Part shown: positions 9,101-23,183 of the stretch, piece after piece
Position numbering within the stretch: position 1 is the stretch's first letter
How the letters are laid out: every line of letters starts with the position of its first letter
From: a virus
IMG/VR virus record: IMGVR_UViG_3300006803_000036
Span: 1-37,696 of that record
Direction: 5' to 3' (one strand)
DNA: 37,696 bases
The notes under the pieces: generated by a model
Told to the model about the DNA's origin: nothing
Databases searched by the model: none
The model's input: the letters and a program-made list of their open reading frames with translations, nothing else
Position numbers and translations under genes: made by a program

Positions 9101-10544
9101 AAGTAGCACCTCCAAATGAACCATCTGTTCCTTGAGCACCTAAATCACCTTTTTGTCCGGTTGTACCTTGGTTACCTGTTTGTCCTTTTTGTCCAGTTGT
9201 TCCTTGTGTACCAGTTGTTCCCTGTGTACCATTAGTACCTTGAGAACCTATTTCACCTTTTTGTCCTTTTTGTCCAGTCGTACCTTGTGTACCAGTTGTA
9301 CCTTGAGAACCTATTTCACCTTTTTGTCCTTTTTGACCAAACGTACCTTTTTCACCAGTTGTACCTTGTGAACCAGTTGTTCCTTTTTGTCCTGTTGTAC
9401 CTTGTGTTCCTGTAGTTCCTTGGTTACCTGTACCACCTTTTTCTCCGTCGGTTCCTTGTGAACCAGTTGTACCTTGTGAACCAGTTGTTCCTTTTTGTCC
9501 AAATTCTCCTTTTTCACCTGTCTGGCCTGTTGTACCTTGAGTACCTGTTGTACCTTGTGAACCAGTTGTTCCTTTTTGGCCTGTTGTTCCTTGTGAACCA
9601 GTTGTTCCTTTTTGACCAAATTCTCCTTTTTCACCAGTTGTACCTTGTGAACCAGTACCACCTTTTTGTCCAGTCGTACCTTGTGTACCAGTTGTTCCTT
9701 GTGTACCAGTTGTTCCCTGTGTACCATTAGTACCTTGAGAACCTATTTCACCTTTTTGTCCTTTTTGACCAAATTCTCCTTTTTCACCAATTGTACCTTG
9801 TGAACCAGTATCACCTTTTTGTCCAGTAGTACCTTGGGTACCTAATTGACCTTTATCTCCGGTTGTACCTTGTGTTCCGTCTTCACCTTTTTGTCCAGTT
9901 GTACCTTGTGAACCAGTTGTTCCTTTTTGACCAAACTCACCTTTTTCTCCGTCGGTTCCTTGTGAACCAGTTGTACCTTGTGAACCAGTTGTTCCTTTTT
10001 GTCCAAATTCTCCTTTTTCACCCGTTTGACCAGTTGTGCCTTGAGTACCATTCTCTCCTTTTTGTCCAGTTGTACCTTGTGCACCATCTGTTCCTTGTGA
10101 ACCAGTTGTTCCTTTTTGACCAAATTCTCCTTTTTCACCAGTTGTACCTTGTGAACCAGTACCACCTTTTTGACCTGTTATACCTTGAGTACCAGTTGTT
10201 CCTTGAGTACCAGTTGTCCCCTGTGTTCCTTGATCTCCTTTATCTCCTTTTTGTCCAGTATCACCTTTTTGACCATCAATACCAGTTTCACCTTTTTCTC
10301 CGTCAGTTCCTTGTGTACCTGTGCCACCTTTTTGACCAGTTGTTCCTTGTGAACCTGTAGTACCCTTTTGTCCTTTTTGACCAGTAGTACCTTGTAGAGA
10401 TAAGTTTGAACGTTGTTTGATGTTTCCTGAACCATCTAATACTAAGATGTCTGTTTCAGTTGTACCTGTAGGGGTACTATTAAGTTGTAGTGTATTTAGT
10501 GTAGCGTCTGATCCGCTAACTATCAGTTTTTTCCAATTTGGCAT
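6129..10544 (-). CDS. 1471 aa collagen-like tail fibre with S74 chaperone domain
   Basis: The order of parts is as follows. An N-terminal docking peptide (MPNWKKLIVSGSDATLN). A Gly-X-Y stalk from about residue 52 to 474, dominated by GTT, GQK, GSQ and GTQ triplets. A globular module at about 475-598. A second Gly-X-Y stalk to about 990. A variable linker. A head of Gly-Gly-Gly/Asn repeats such as SFIGGGYNNTIS (about 1110-1320), resembling trimeric autotransporter heads. Last, an S74 intramolecular chaperone that starts at Ser1366 in TSDRRLK, the expected self-cleavage Ser/Lys site. S74 domains trimerise the fibre and are then cut off. The stalk carries no Pro-rich triplets, unlike animal collagen, and is instead Thr- and Lys-rich. 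The chaperone ends in alternating Cys-Lys (CKCKCK), which is unusual. This is very probably a trimeric tail or side fibre that binds the host. Confidence 0.92.
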   Translation of the reverse strand: MPNWKKLIVSGSDATLNTLQLNSTPTGTTETDILVLDGSGNIKQRSNLSLQGTTGQKGQKGTTGSQGTTGQKGGTGTQGTDGEKGETGIDGQKGDTGQKGDKGDQGTQGTTGTQGTTGTQGITGQKGGTGSQGTTGEKGEFGQKGTTGSQGTDGAQGTTGQKGENGTQGTTGQTGEKGEFGQKGTTGSQGTTGSQGTDGEKGEFGQKGTTGSQGTTGQKGEDGTQGTTGDKGQLGTQGTTGQKGDTGSQGTIGEKGEFGQKGQKGEIGSQGTNGTQGTTGTQGTTGTQGTTGQKGGTGSQGTTGEKGEFGQKGTTGSQGTTGQKGTTGSQGTTGTQGTTGQTGEKGEFGQKGTTGSQGTTGSQGTDGEKGGTGNQGTTGTQGTTGQKGTTGSQGTTGEKGTFGQKGQKGEIGSQGTTGTQGTTGQKGQKGEIGSQGTNGTQGTTGTQGTTGQKGQTGNQGTTGQKGDLGAQGTDGSFGGATFDYTFDSSTGAADPGTGEVRLNSTTQNASTLMYIDSTDDNGSNIDEFLQTMDAVTSAVKGHVRLSNRTDATQYILFSIANLTFNTGWWTININDQASSATSPFTNNEDVIISFVATGDRGQKGQKGETGSQGTTGQKGQKGEIGAQGTTGTQGTTGTQGSTGQKGQKGEIGAQGTTGQKGQKGEIGAQGTTGQKGGTGSQGATGTQGTTGQKGEKGGTGSQGTTGTQGTTGTQGTTGQKGATGSQGTTGTQGTTGQKGGTGSQGTTGEKGEFGQKGTTGSQGFTGQKGSTGSQGTTGTQGTTGTQGTTGQKGGIGSQGTTGQKGEKGGTGAQGTIGQKGGTGSQGSTGQKGEKGGTGSQGSTGQKGATGSQGTTGTQGTTGTQGTTGQKGGTGSQGTTGEKGGTGSQGATGQKGVQGFTGLQGSTGAKGQKGEVGVGTKGAQGTTGTGTQGTTGQKGATGEKGGTGSQGATGQKGGTGSQGSTGQKGEKGGTGSQGTTGQKGAQGSTGALSITGNTNNRLLTATGGTGVNGEANLTFDGSNLYVNGGASIAADDKLVLSNSTDPFSWIICDEANNFSTAESNVYGSYGGRHVFVNGEDLGLSTVQGGNLQFGNSHKEPLGNNTSLAGGAQNTGSQSCSFIGAGSGNNISGSGNKSFIGAGVSNSIQTSANSANAIVAGTSNLIDDTITGAGNNFIGAGSTNKVVGGCSGIVSGYNNCITATKSFIGGGTGNMAISLCTTVVGGGYNCARNSYAFVGGGYSNDAAGYASFIGGGYNNTISNASCAFIGGGASNGVDAAKASVLGGYCNVVYSTGGCGAILGGCSQKVCHTYSSILNGYNLTTTTSNTAYATNLTVSCHLQVGGTTTLNTTTGRIDATNDVVAFATSDRRLKCNIKPIENALCKVIGVTGNTFDWKELLPEEIKTIHGNKGHDVGVIAQEIEAILPEAVTTRESGYKAVNYEKIVPLLIEAVKTLTLKVEVLESNQCKCKCK
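6460..6533. repeat. 74-base perfect repeat upstream of the S74 cleavage site, copy A
   Basis: Bases 6460-6533 match 12279-12352 exactly by eye. They encode the residues just before the S74 chaperone in the 1471 and 2070 aa fibres (HLQVGGTTTLNTTTGRIDAT and on). Identity at synonymous sites contrasts with divergence on either side, as expected for a recombination junction used to swap fibre parts. Confidence 0.85.
8256..8363. repeat. 108-base perfect direct repeat, copy A (with 9588-9695)
   Basis: Bases 8256-8363 and 9588-9695 appear identical, including synonymous positions. They encode the same 36 residues (12 Gly-X-Y triplets) on opposite sides of the globular module in the 1471 aa fibre. 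Nearby collagen triplets vary in codons, so identity over 108 bases suggests recent duplication or gene conversion. Confidence 0.8.
8750..9122 (-). other. globular module interrupting the collagen stalk, copy 1
   Basis: This encodes about 124 residues (475-598 of the 1471 aa fibre) between two Gly-X-Y stretches. Marks are GATFDYTF, MYIDSTDDNGSNIDEFL, AVKGHVRLSNRTDATQ, GWWTININ and a closing GDRG. It is clearly homologous to two modules in the 2070 aa fibre. I recognise this type of module from phage collagen-like proteins, where it breaks the triple helix, but I know of no assigned function. It may nucleate or register the trimer, or form a side adhesion knob. Confidence 0.75.
9087..9152. repeat. 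66-base perfect repeat at the collagen/module border, copy A
   Basis: Bases 9087-9152 match 17582-17647 exactly. Both cover the end of a collagen stretch and the first residues of the globular module (GSFGGATFDYTF) in two different fibre genes. This marks a second junction where modules could be exchanged. Confidence 0.85.
9588..9695. repeat. 108-base perfect direct repeat, copy B (with 8256-8363)
   Basis: Second copy of the repeat described at 8256-8363, offset by 1332 bases. Recombination between the copies would delete the globular module and shorten the stalk while keeping the reading frame. Confidence 0.8.
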
Positions 10545-10663
10545 ATGTCTCTTTATTATGGTTGGTACTTATTTAGTCCACTTCCGTTAAGGCCTATAAT
10601 ATAGTTATACATATGAACATAATAAAGAATAATCGAAGAGCCTATTGAAACTAGGAGTTTTTT
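10545..10663 (-). promoter_or_regulatory. 119-base leader of the 1471 aa fibre gene
   Basis: This is one of the longest gene-free stretches in the window. In the coding direction it holds CTAAATA (10576-10570), close to the T4-type late promoter core, 26-32 bases before the ATG. Further upstream is TATGTATA (10613-10606), one mismatch from the TATTTATA element of other leaders. AAAGAGAC shortly before the ATG may be a weak ribosome binding site. A short CCTA/TAGG hairpin (about 10641-10655) is followed by eight T on the plus strand, the opposite direction to the genes, so it is a poor terminator candidate. Confidence 0.4.
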
Positions 10664-11968
10664 TTAGTTTGAATATTGATAAACATCACTATAAAAATCG
10701 TTTGTTATATCATAAATCCTAAACCATTTTGGGTCAGTATTCCAAGGTACACTTACTTCGTCTGTACGAGTATATGTTGTACCCGAGAAAGTGAGAGTAC
10801 TAAGGCCAACCCAACTACTACCTTCGTTAGGACTAAACTGTATACTGTATTGTAGGGGGTTAGATCCTGAATTGTTATCAACAGTAACGTCTACTTGTAG
10901 CATTGAAAAAATAGAAACAAACTCAATATTAGAAATACGGGTTGTTGGTGAGTTTATAAGTTGTGTTGGTGGTATACAAACATCTGACCAATCTATAGTA
11001 TTTTGCTTTAATCTTGCGGATCCTCCTATACCATACATATAGTTTTTATTAACAACTTTGAGGAATGTTATTTCACCATTCGCACCAATATTCTTTTTAC
11101 CCACTAGATTATTACCTGTACCATTTGTAAAATGATATTGATATACAGGGCGAGTATCTGACGCATCTAAATTTTTAACAAAGAAGTCATCTGCGTTATT
11201 ACTAACTGGGTCTATATATCCTATATCCGTTCCGTAAAAATAAATAGAGGAAGCACTTCCTGTATTTGAAAGGTAAGTTACTGAAGATCCTGATAATTCA
11301 ACTATAGAACTTAGATCCCATGCTGTGTTCATCTCATATTGTTTAACATACATAGGACCGGGTAATTGAGCGCCTACTGAGTTTTGTTGGTGACCCATGA
11401 TTAAATTTAACCCATCTTGTGTAAAAGAAACATTTGATGATTCAGAATATACTGTGTTAATAGATGCACTTGAGTATGTTAAATATGGTAAAAAATCCGC
11501 TCTTTGGGCTACAGTAGAATTAACAGAAGTAATATCCCAAGCTGTAGATAAATCCCATCTACACAAAGCCCCCTTACCGGAAAGGGTTCTATATAATTTA
11601 GTACCATCATCACTAAAATGTAACCCCAACCCACTAATACTAGATCCTTGATCAGAAGAGTTAAAAGAAGTAGAACCAGAATTTACAAAGCTAATGGTAG
11701 ACATATTATGGGGTGTAGACATAGAGAACTGTATCACCTCCTGAGATAGATCATTCGTAGTATTCCATCCCTGAGAGATGTAGAGTCTTGTTCCTCCTTC
11801 ATCCACATAAACTCCCCCTCTTGCAAATGATTCAGAATTAGGAAATGATAATTGATAAGATGACATATTACTACTTATTCCTTCGTACCATTCTTCACAA
11901 GTTGGGGAAGGAGGTATAGCTGCCCCACTATTTTTACCCATTATTCTAAAAAAGTTAATATTACTCAT
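10664..11968 (-). CDS. beta-propeller-like virion or adhesion protein
   Basis: A 434-residue protein with repeats of the type [V/L]xF-x-[D/Q]-[D/G]-G-T-K-L-Y followed about 25 residues later by W/Y-[D/E]-[L/M]-[S/N]-T-A-W-D-[I/L]-[S/T]. Clear cases are LHFSDDGTKLYRTLSG with LCRWDLSTAWDITSV, and VSFTQDGLNLIMGHQQ with VKQYEMNTAWDLSSI; the N-terminus has a more divergent copy (GGTRLYISQG, STPHNMSTI). I know this blade-like repeat from phage and environmental virus proteins. The C-terminal 100 residues (ISNIEFVSIFSMLQVDVTVD onward) look like a fibronectin-type beta sandwich. There is no signal peptide. The ATG directly follows the TAA of the 2070 aa fibre gene, and the gene sits between two collagen fibres, so it is probably a fibre-tip or accessory adhesin. 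Confidence 0.65.
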   Translation of the reverse strand: MSNINFFRIMGKNSGAAIPPSPTCEEWYEGISSNMSSYQLSFPNSESFARGGVYVDEGGTRLYISQGWNTTNDLSQEVIQFSMSTPHNMSTISFVNSGSTSFNSSDQGSSISGLGLHFSDDGTKLYRTLSGKGALCRWDLSTAWDITSVNSTVAQRADFLPYLTYSSASINTVYSESSNVSFTQDGLNLIMGHQQNSVGAQLPGPMYVKQYEMNTAWDLSSIVELSGSSVTYLSNTGSASSIYFYGTDIGYIDPVSNNADDFFVKNLDASDTRPVYQYHFTNGTGNNLVGKKNIGANGEITFLKVVNKNYMYGIGGSARLKQNTIDWSDVCIPPTQLINSPTTRISNIEFVSIFSMLQVDVTVDNNSGSNPLQYSIQFSPNEGSSWVGLSTLTFSGTTYTRTDEVSVPWNTDPKWFRIYDITNDFYSDVYQYSN

Positions 11969-18181
<6,213 letters not shown>

Positions 18182-18198
18182 AAGTTATAATATATGAT

Positions 18199-18206
18199 TA
18201 TAAATA
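18199..18206 (-). promoter_or_regulatory. TATTTATA element in leader of the 2070 aa fibre gene
   Basis: In the coding direction the leader reads AATATTTATAATC, 18-25 bases before the ATG. It is one of five exact TATTTATA copies in gene leaders of this window. It may be a phage promoter or processing element; the complement, TATAAATA, equals the T4 late promoter core but points away from the gene. Confidence 0.35.
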
Positions 18207-18214
18207 TTAAAATT

Positions 18215-18415
18215 TTATTCTAATACAGGGGGGGCGATATCATCTGATTTTTCTAACTCGTGTGATTCTATTTCTTTAATTTGAGTTTGAATCTTTATTT
18301 GTAGAGTACCCATAAAAAAAGCATCTATCCCTGTAATTTGTACGAAGTTTAATCCTGTTCTTAGTGCTTTTATTTCTCTAAGGGTTAAACCTTCTAATGT
18401 ATATAACTCTTCCAT
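18215..18415 (-). CDS. small helical protein in the fibre locus (66 aa)
   Basis: A 66-residue protein. An N-terminal EGLTLREIKALRTGLNFVQI segment is followed by GIDAFFMGTLQIKIQTQIKEI, which should form an amphipathic helix, and an acidic tail. AAAGAGG shortly before the ATG is a good Shine-Dalgarno sequence, unlike most genes here. It shares the pattern L-T/S-x-E/R-E-I/L, G-x-D, T-L-x-x-K/I-L/I with the 83 aa protein encoded just upstream. Its place between two fibre genes suggests fibre assembly, as T4 uses small helical chaperones for this, but nothing in the sequence proves it. Confidence 0.6.
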   Translation of the reverse strand: MEELYTLEGLTLREIKALRTGLNFVQITGIDAFFMGTLQIKIQTQIKEIESHELEKSDDIAPPVLE

Positions 18416-18427
18416 AATAACCTCTTT

Positions 18428-18679
18428 TTAGTTTTTTTTATTTTTTCTTGCAAAGTTTTGTAAATCCATTTGGGCTTGTTCTTGGCTTATTATAATTTGC
18501 TTTTGGTACATTGTATCTAGTTTTTGAGTCAATGTAACTATCCGTTGCATATCTTTACCTCTAAATTCAGATTCACCTATAAAGGTAAGTAAGAAATGTA
18601 ATTCTTCTATAGATAAGGATGGTAGATCCCTTTTGAGATCTACCATTCCTGTTTCTATATATCCTACTTTAAAACTCAT
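18428..18679 (-). CDS. small helical protein in the fibre locus (83 aa)
   Basis: An 83-residue protein with DLPSLSIEELHFLLTFIGES followed by the helix KDMQRIVTLTQKLDTMYQKQ and a Lys/Asn-rich end. I recognise the Leu-Ser/Thr-x-Glu-Glu-Leu helical pattern from many small marine phage proteins of unknown function. It is followed after 12 bases by the related 66 aa gene, so the two look like an ancient duplication. A TAGGT run before the ATG may serve as a weak ribosome binding site. A role in fibre assembly is possible from context only. Confidence 0.6.
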   Translation of the reverse strand: MSFKVGYIETGMVDLKRDLPSLSIEELHFLLTFIGESEFRGKDMQRIVTLTQKLDTMYQKQIIISQEQAQMDLQNFARKNKKN

Positions 18680-18694
18680 TTTTTACCTAAGTAA

Positions 18695-20263
18695 TTATGA
18701 GTATATGTAGATATCTTCATTAGCTGCTACGAAAAGGTTACCCTTTTTAGTATATTTAGCTATTACTGCAGTTGGATCACTAGCTGCTCCTTCAATTACA
18801 GATGCCATAAATGCATCTGGTACCATTGCGCTTTGTGCTGCATCGAATGAACCTGTAACTCCCCAACGTGAAACTGCTGAGTCCCATCCAAATGCCTCTG
18901 CATCTAAAGAACCACTTTGTTGAACCGCGATACCACCGTCTCCAGGGGCATTTGATCCAGAAGCCATTCTAATCCATCTATCAGCTACATCTAAGTTTTC
19001 AGTACTTTGGAAACTTGCAGTACCTAATACTGTTAAGTTATTATTTACTGTTAAGTTATTTTGAACTGCTACATTGTTAGATAGCGATACATCTCCTGAT
19101 GAAACTGTAAAGTTACTATCTGAGAATGAAGCAATACCTTTGTTAGCTGAACTTGCATCTTCTCCGCTAACAGTAATACCTTGACCTGAAGCTACGGTAT
19201 TGATACCTTCCCCAGCTAAAATACTTAATGTTTGTGTTTTTAATGCTACTGTTCCAGTTCCAGATTCCCCTGCAGTACTTAATGTTGAAGCGATTCCAGT
19301 TATTTCTGAACCATCTCCTTTAAATGAACCGGTAATAGAAGTTGCTTCTAAACTAGTTAAACCTACAATTGAAGCTGCGGTTGCACCTAAAGCTACTGAT
19401 GTAGTACCTAATGTTACATCATCATTTACTAATTTAGCATTAGTAATTGATCCTGCTAACATTGCATTAGTAATACCTGCTGCTTTAACATTTAAAGTAT
19501 CGGTAGTGATTTCAATAGATGAATCATCTACGTTTACTGATAATGCTGTTCCAGCACCACCTGCTAAACCTGCTCCTGCTACTGAAGTTGCGATTTGAGT
19601 TGCTGTAATTCCAGCATCTGCTACTTTAATACCATTTGCACTTACATCTAATGTAGTACCTGAGGCTGAAACTGCAAATGTTGCTGTTGCTGCTCCATCG
19701 TAAGGACCACCTGATAAACCATTACCTGATACTAGGTCTGGTAAATCTGTTGTTCCTGAAAATGAACCACTAAATGTACCTGTTGCTGTAACATCTGTAA
19801 GTGTTAAACCGTCAAGTGTAGTTGCAGTTGTACCTAAATCTACTTCTGTAGTACCTAATGTTACACTATCGTTTGTTAGTGCACTGTTTGGGATTCCAGA
19901 TAAGTTAGCTTCAACTACTTTAATACCACTTGCACCTACTGCAATAGTTGTATCTTCAGCTTGAACTACAAGCTCATTACCTGAAGTTGAAAGACCATTA
20001 CCATCTAATGCGGTTACATCTACATCTACTGTTACTCCGTTAACTGCACCATCATAACTAAATGTTTGTATTCCTACTCCATTGGTTAAAGCGTTAGTAT
20101 TTGAGGCTACTACCCCTGTTAATCCACTACCATCTCCTTTAAATGAACCAGTAAAAGAACCTGTAAGTTCTGCTCCTGCTTGTCCATCTACTAGATAGTT
20201 AGCATCGTTTTGTAATGCCGATATCGCGGATCCCGATACGACTACTTTTTTCCATGTTGCCAT
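18695..20263 (-). CDS. 522 aa repeat-rich tail fibre protein
   Basis: It starts with MATWKKVVVSGSAISALQ, the same docking-type peptide as the two large collagen fibres. Then comes GSFTGSFKGDGSGLTGV, a motif common in phage fibres and repeated later as GSFKGDGSEITGI. Residues about 60-330 are loose repeats such as SALTNDSVTLGTTEVDLG and NAKLVNDDVTLGTTSVALG, each with short beta-strands ending in Leu-Gly-Thr, which fit a triple-stranded beta shaft. The C-terminal 100 residues (LDVADRWIRMASGSNAPGDG to the end) resemble a terminal domain seen in marine myovirus fibres. No S74 domain is present, so trimerisation must rely on another region. Its codons favour GCA/GCT Ala and ACT/ACA Thr, giving a composition unlike its Ser/Tyr-rich neighbours upstream. 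Confidence 0.8.
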   Translation of the reverse strand: MATWKKVVVSGSAISALQNDANYLVDGQAGAELTGSFTGSFKGDGSGLTGVVASNTNALTNGVGIQTFSYDGAVNGVTVDVDVTALDGNGLSTSGNELVVQAEDTTIAVGASGIKVVEANLSGIPNSALTNDSVTLGTTEVDLGTTATTLDGLTLTDVTATGTFSGSFSGTTDLPDLVSGNGLSGGPYDGAATATFAVSASGTTLDVSANGIKVADAGITATQIATSVAGAGLAGGAGTALSVNVDDSSIEITTDTLNVKAAGITNAMLAGSITNAKLVNDDVTLGTTSVALGATAASIVGLTSLEATSITGSFKGDGSEITGIASTLSTAGESGTGTVALKTQTLSILAGEGINTVASGQGITVSGEDASSANKGIASFSDSNFTVSSGDVSLSNNVAVQNNLTVNNNLTVLGTASFQSTENLDVADRWIRMASGSNAPGDGGIAVQQSGSLDAEAFGWDSAVSRWGVTGSFDAAQSAMVPDAFMASVIEGAASDPTAVIAKYTKKGNLFVAANEDIYIYS

Positions 20264-20348
20264 TGATTTTTTTGTTTTTTATTATTTGTTAAATTTTGAG
20301 ATTGTTCTCATTTATAAATATGAAACCTATTTTTTAAATTAATGTTTT
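20264..20348 (-). promoter_or_regulatory. 85-base leader of the 522 aa fibre gene
   Basis: In the coding direction this leader holds the TATTTATA element (plus 20313-20320, about 50 bases before the ATG), then a small hairpin TGAGA-ACAA-TCTCA, then an A-rich run up to the start codon with no Shine-Dalgarno sequence. A-rich, SD-less leaders are typical of Bacteroidetes genes. Confidence 0.35.
20313..20320 (-). promoter_or_regulatory. TATTTATA element in leader of the 522 aa fibre gene
   Basis: Coding-direction sequence CATATTTATAAATGAG, 50-57 bases before the ATG, the most distant of the five exact copies. Confidence 0.3.
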
Positions 20349-21392
20349 TTATTCAATTCCTATATAAGCAGATGCTGAAGTAAAGTATAAACCACCTAAT
20401 ATAGCAGTAGGTGTGTAAGCATTATCTTGAGCAAAAAATTGTATTGTTCCTTCACCGTTTACGTTAAACACTCTTGGATCGTTTGCTGCAGATCCTGATT
20501 TTATAAAGAAATTATTAGCTTCATTCCCTACTGGAATTGTAAATTCTGAACTACCTGTTACTGCTAATGAACCTGTAATTTCTGCTGAACCTGAAAATGG
20601 GAAACCTGCTCCTGATGATCCTGATGATAATACTGCGATTGTAGATCCTACTACATTATTATATGCCGCTAATCCTAATCCTTGTCCACCACCAGCTAAA
20701 TCATTTGCACCAGCTATAGACATAAAACTTCCTGATAATTGTGAAAGCATTAAGAATGATTGGTTATATGTTAAAGAATATCCTGTAGGTTCTTCAAATG
20801 CTGGTATAGTTGCACTTGCGGATGCATAAAAACTAATTGTATTAGCATTATCTCTAGTTAATACTCTAGTTATCTCATATTGAGCATATCTTCCTGTTAG
20901 CCCTGTTCCTGCACTTGAAGTTGCTTCAAGTTGTCCAATAATACCCCATTTTAAGTCTCCTGCTACATATTCTGCATCTTCACTACCTGTTATTGATCTA
21001 AAATCTTGAGGTGGGTTAATATTACTACCTCCTGGTTTAGAAAATGAAGATGTAGCTACATAAATCCATCCTGCTGGAGGGGTAATAAATGTAAATTGAT
21101 CTACACCAGAAGCTTCTGATGTTGATTCTAAAGTTATAACTTTTGTACCTGGATTATATGATGTTATTCTTGTAGGGTCTGTATATTCACCTGAAGATCT
21201 TAACATCATTCCAGGTTCTATTGAACCTGATCCTAAAAATCCTACCTTATCTCCAACTACTGTTGCTTGATCAGACCCTGCTGTATAAGTTACACCAACT
21301 CTAATAAATGAATTTTTTAAGTTAGAACTTGTTGTATATATTTTAGCACTCGATACATTTATCGAAGCAAATTCTAATGTAGGCTTAGCCAT
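20349..21392 (-). CDS. 347 aa virion structural protein
   Basis: A protein rich in Ser, Gly and Thr with no signal peptide or membrane span. Early beta-strand segments (FASINVSSAKIYTT, VGVTYTAGSD) are followed by a loop-rich centre (GPDP-type turns absent, many Gly-Ser). Towards the end, SGSAEITGSLAVTGSSEFTI resembles the strand-turn repeats of fibre proteins, followed by NNFFIKSGSAANDPRVFNVN, which resembles domains preceding fibre tips. It sits between a collagen-like fibre and a repeat fibre. It is most likely a fibre or connector component; I cannot assign a more exact role. Confidence 0.6.
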   Translation of the reverse strand: MAKPTLEFASINVSSAKIYTTSSNLKNSFIRVGVTYTAGSDQATVVGDKVGFLGSGSIEPGMMLRSSGEYTDPTRITSYNPGTKVITLESTSEASGVDQFTFITPPAGWIYVATSSFSKPGGSNINPPQDFRSITGSEDAEYVAGDLKWGIIGQLEATSSAGTGLTGRYAQYEITRVLTRDNANTISFYASASATIPAFEEPTGYSLTYNQSFLMLSQLSGSFMSIAGANDLAGGGQGLGLAAYNNVVGSTIAVLSSGSSGAGFPFSGSAEITGSLAVTGSSEFTIPVGNEANNFFIKSGSAANDPRVFNVNGEGTIQFFAQDNAYTPTAILGGLYFTSASAYIGIE

Positions 21393-21414
21393 ATTTTTAT
21401 TTTTTTTTTATTTA

Positions 21415-23142
<1,728 letters not shown>

Positions 23143-23166
23143 TGGTATTAAGGTTTAATATTTTGT

Positions 23167-23174
23167 TATAAATA
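23167..23174 (-). promoter_or_regulatory. TATTTATA element in leader of the 575 aa fibre gene
   Basis: Coding-direction sequence TATATATTTATAACAAAAT, 25-32 bases before the ATG. It matches the exact 8-mer found in four other leaders and shares the flanking AT..AAC. Confidence 0.35.
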
Positions 23175-23183
23175 TATAAAGTT

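Larger units (their letters stand above)
7560..10400. repeat. low-complexity Gly-X-Y coding tracts of the 1471 aa fibre
   Basis: Two long tracts (about 7570-8750 and 9122-10390) of 9-base units encode Gly-X-Y triplets, mainly Gly-Thr-Thr, Gly-Gln-Lys, Gly-Ser-Gln and Gly-Thr-Gln. Units combine into higher-order repeats, including a 108-base perfect direct repeat. The low complexity keeps several other frames open on both strands; those translate to Leu/His/Tyr/Phe or Val/Lys/Gln monotony and are not genes. Confidence 0.95.

Noticed and set aside
7560-10400. Regularly repeated DNA that could suggest a CRISPR array
   Set aside because: The repeats are in frame, encode Gly-X-Y triplets inside a long gene with start and stop, and have no unique spacers of even length.
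10630-10665. Hairpin with a T-run as a transcription terminator after the propeller-like gene
   Set aside because: The T-run follows the hairpin on the plus strand, opposite to all genes here, and the stem is only four pairs.
19200-19598. 132-codon plus-strand frame over the 522 aa fibre gene
   Set aside because: It is a repeat-driven shadow; the minus-strand fibre has a clear start peptide, repeat structure and C-terminal domain.
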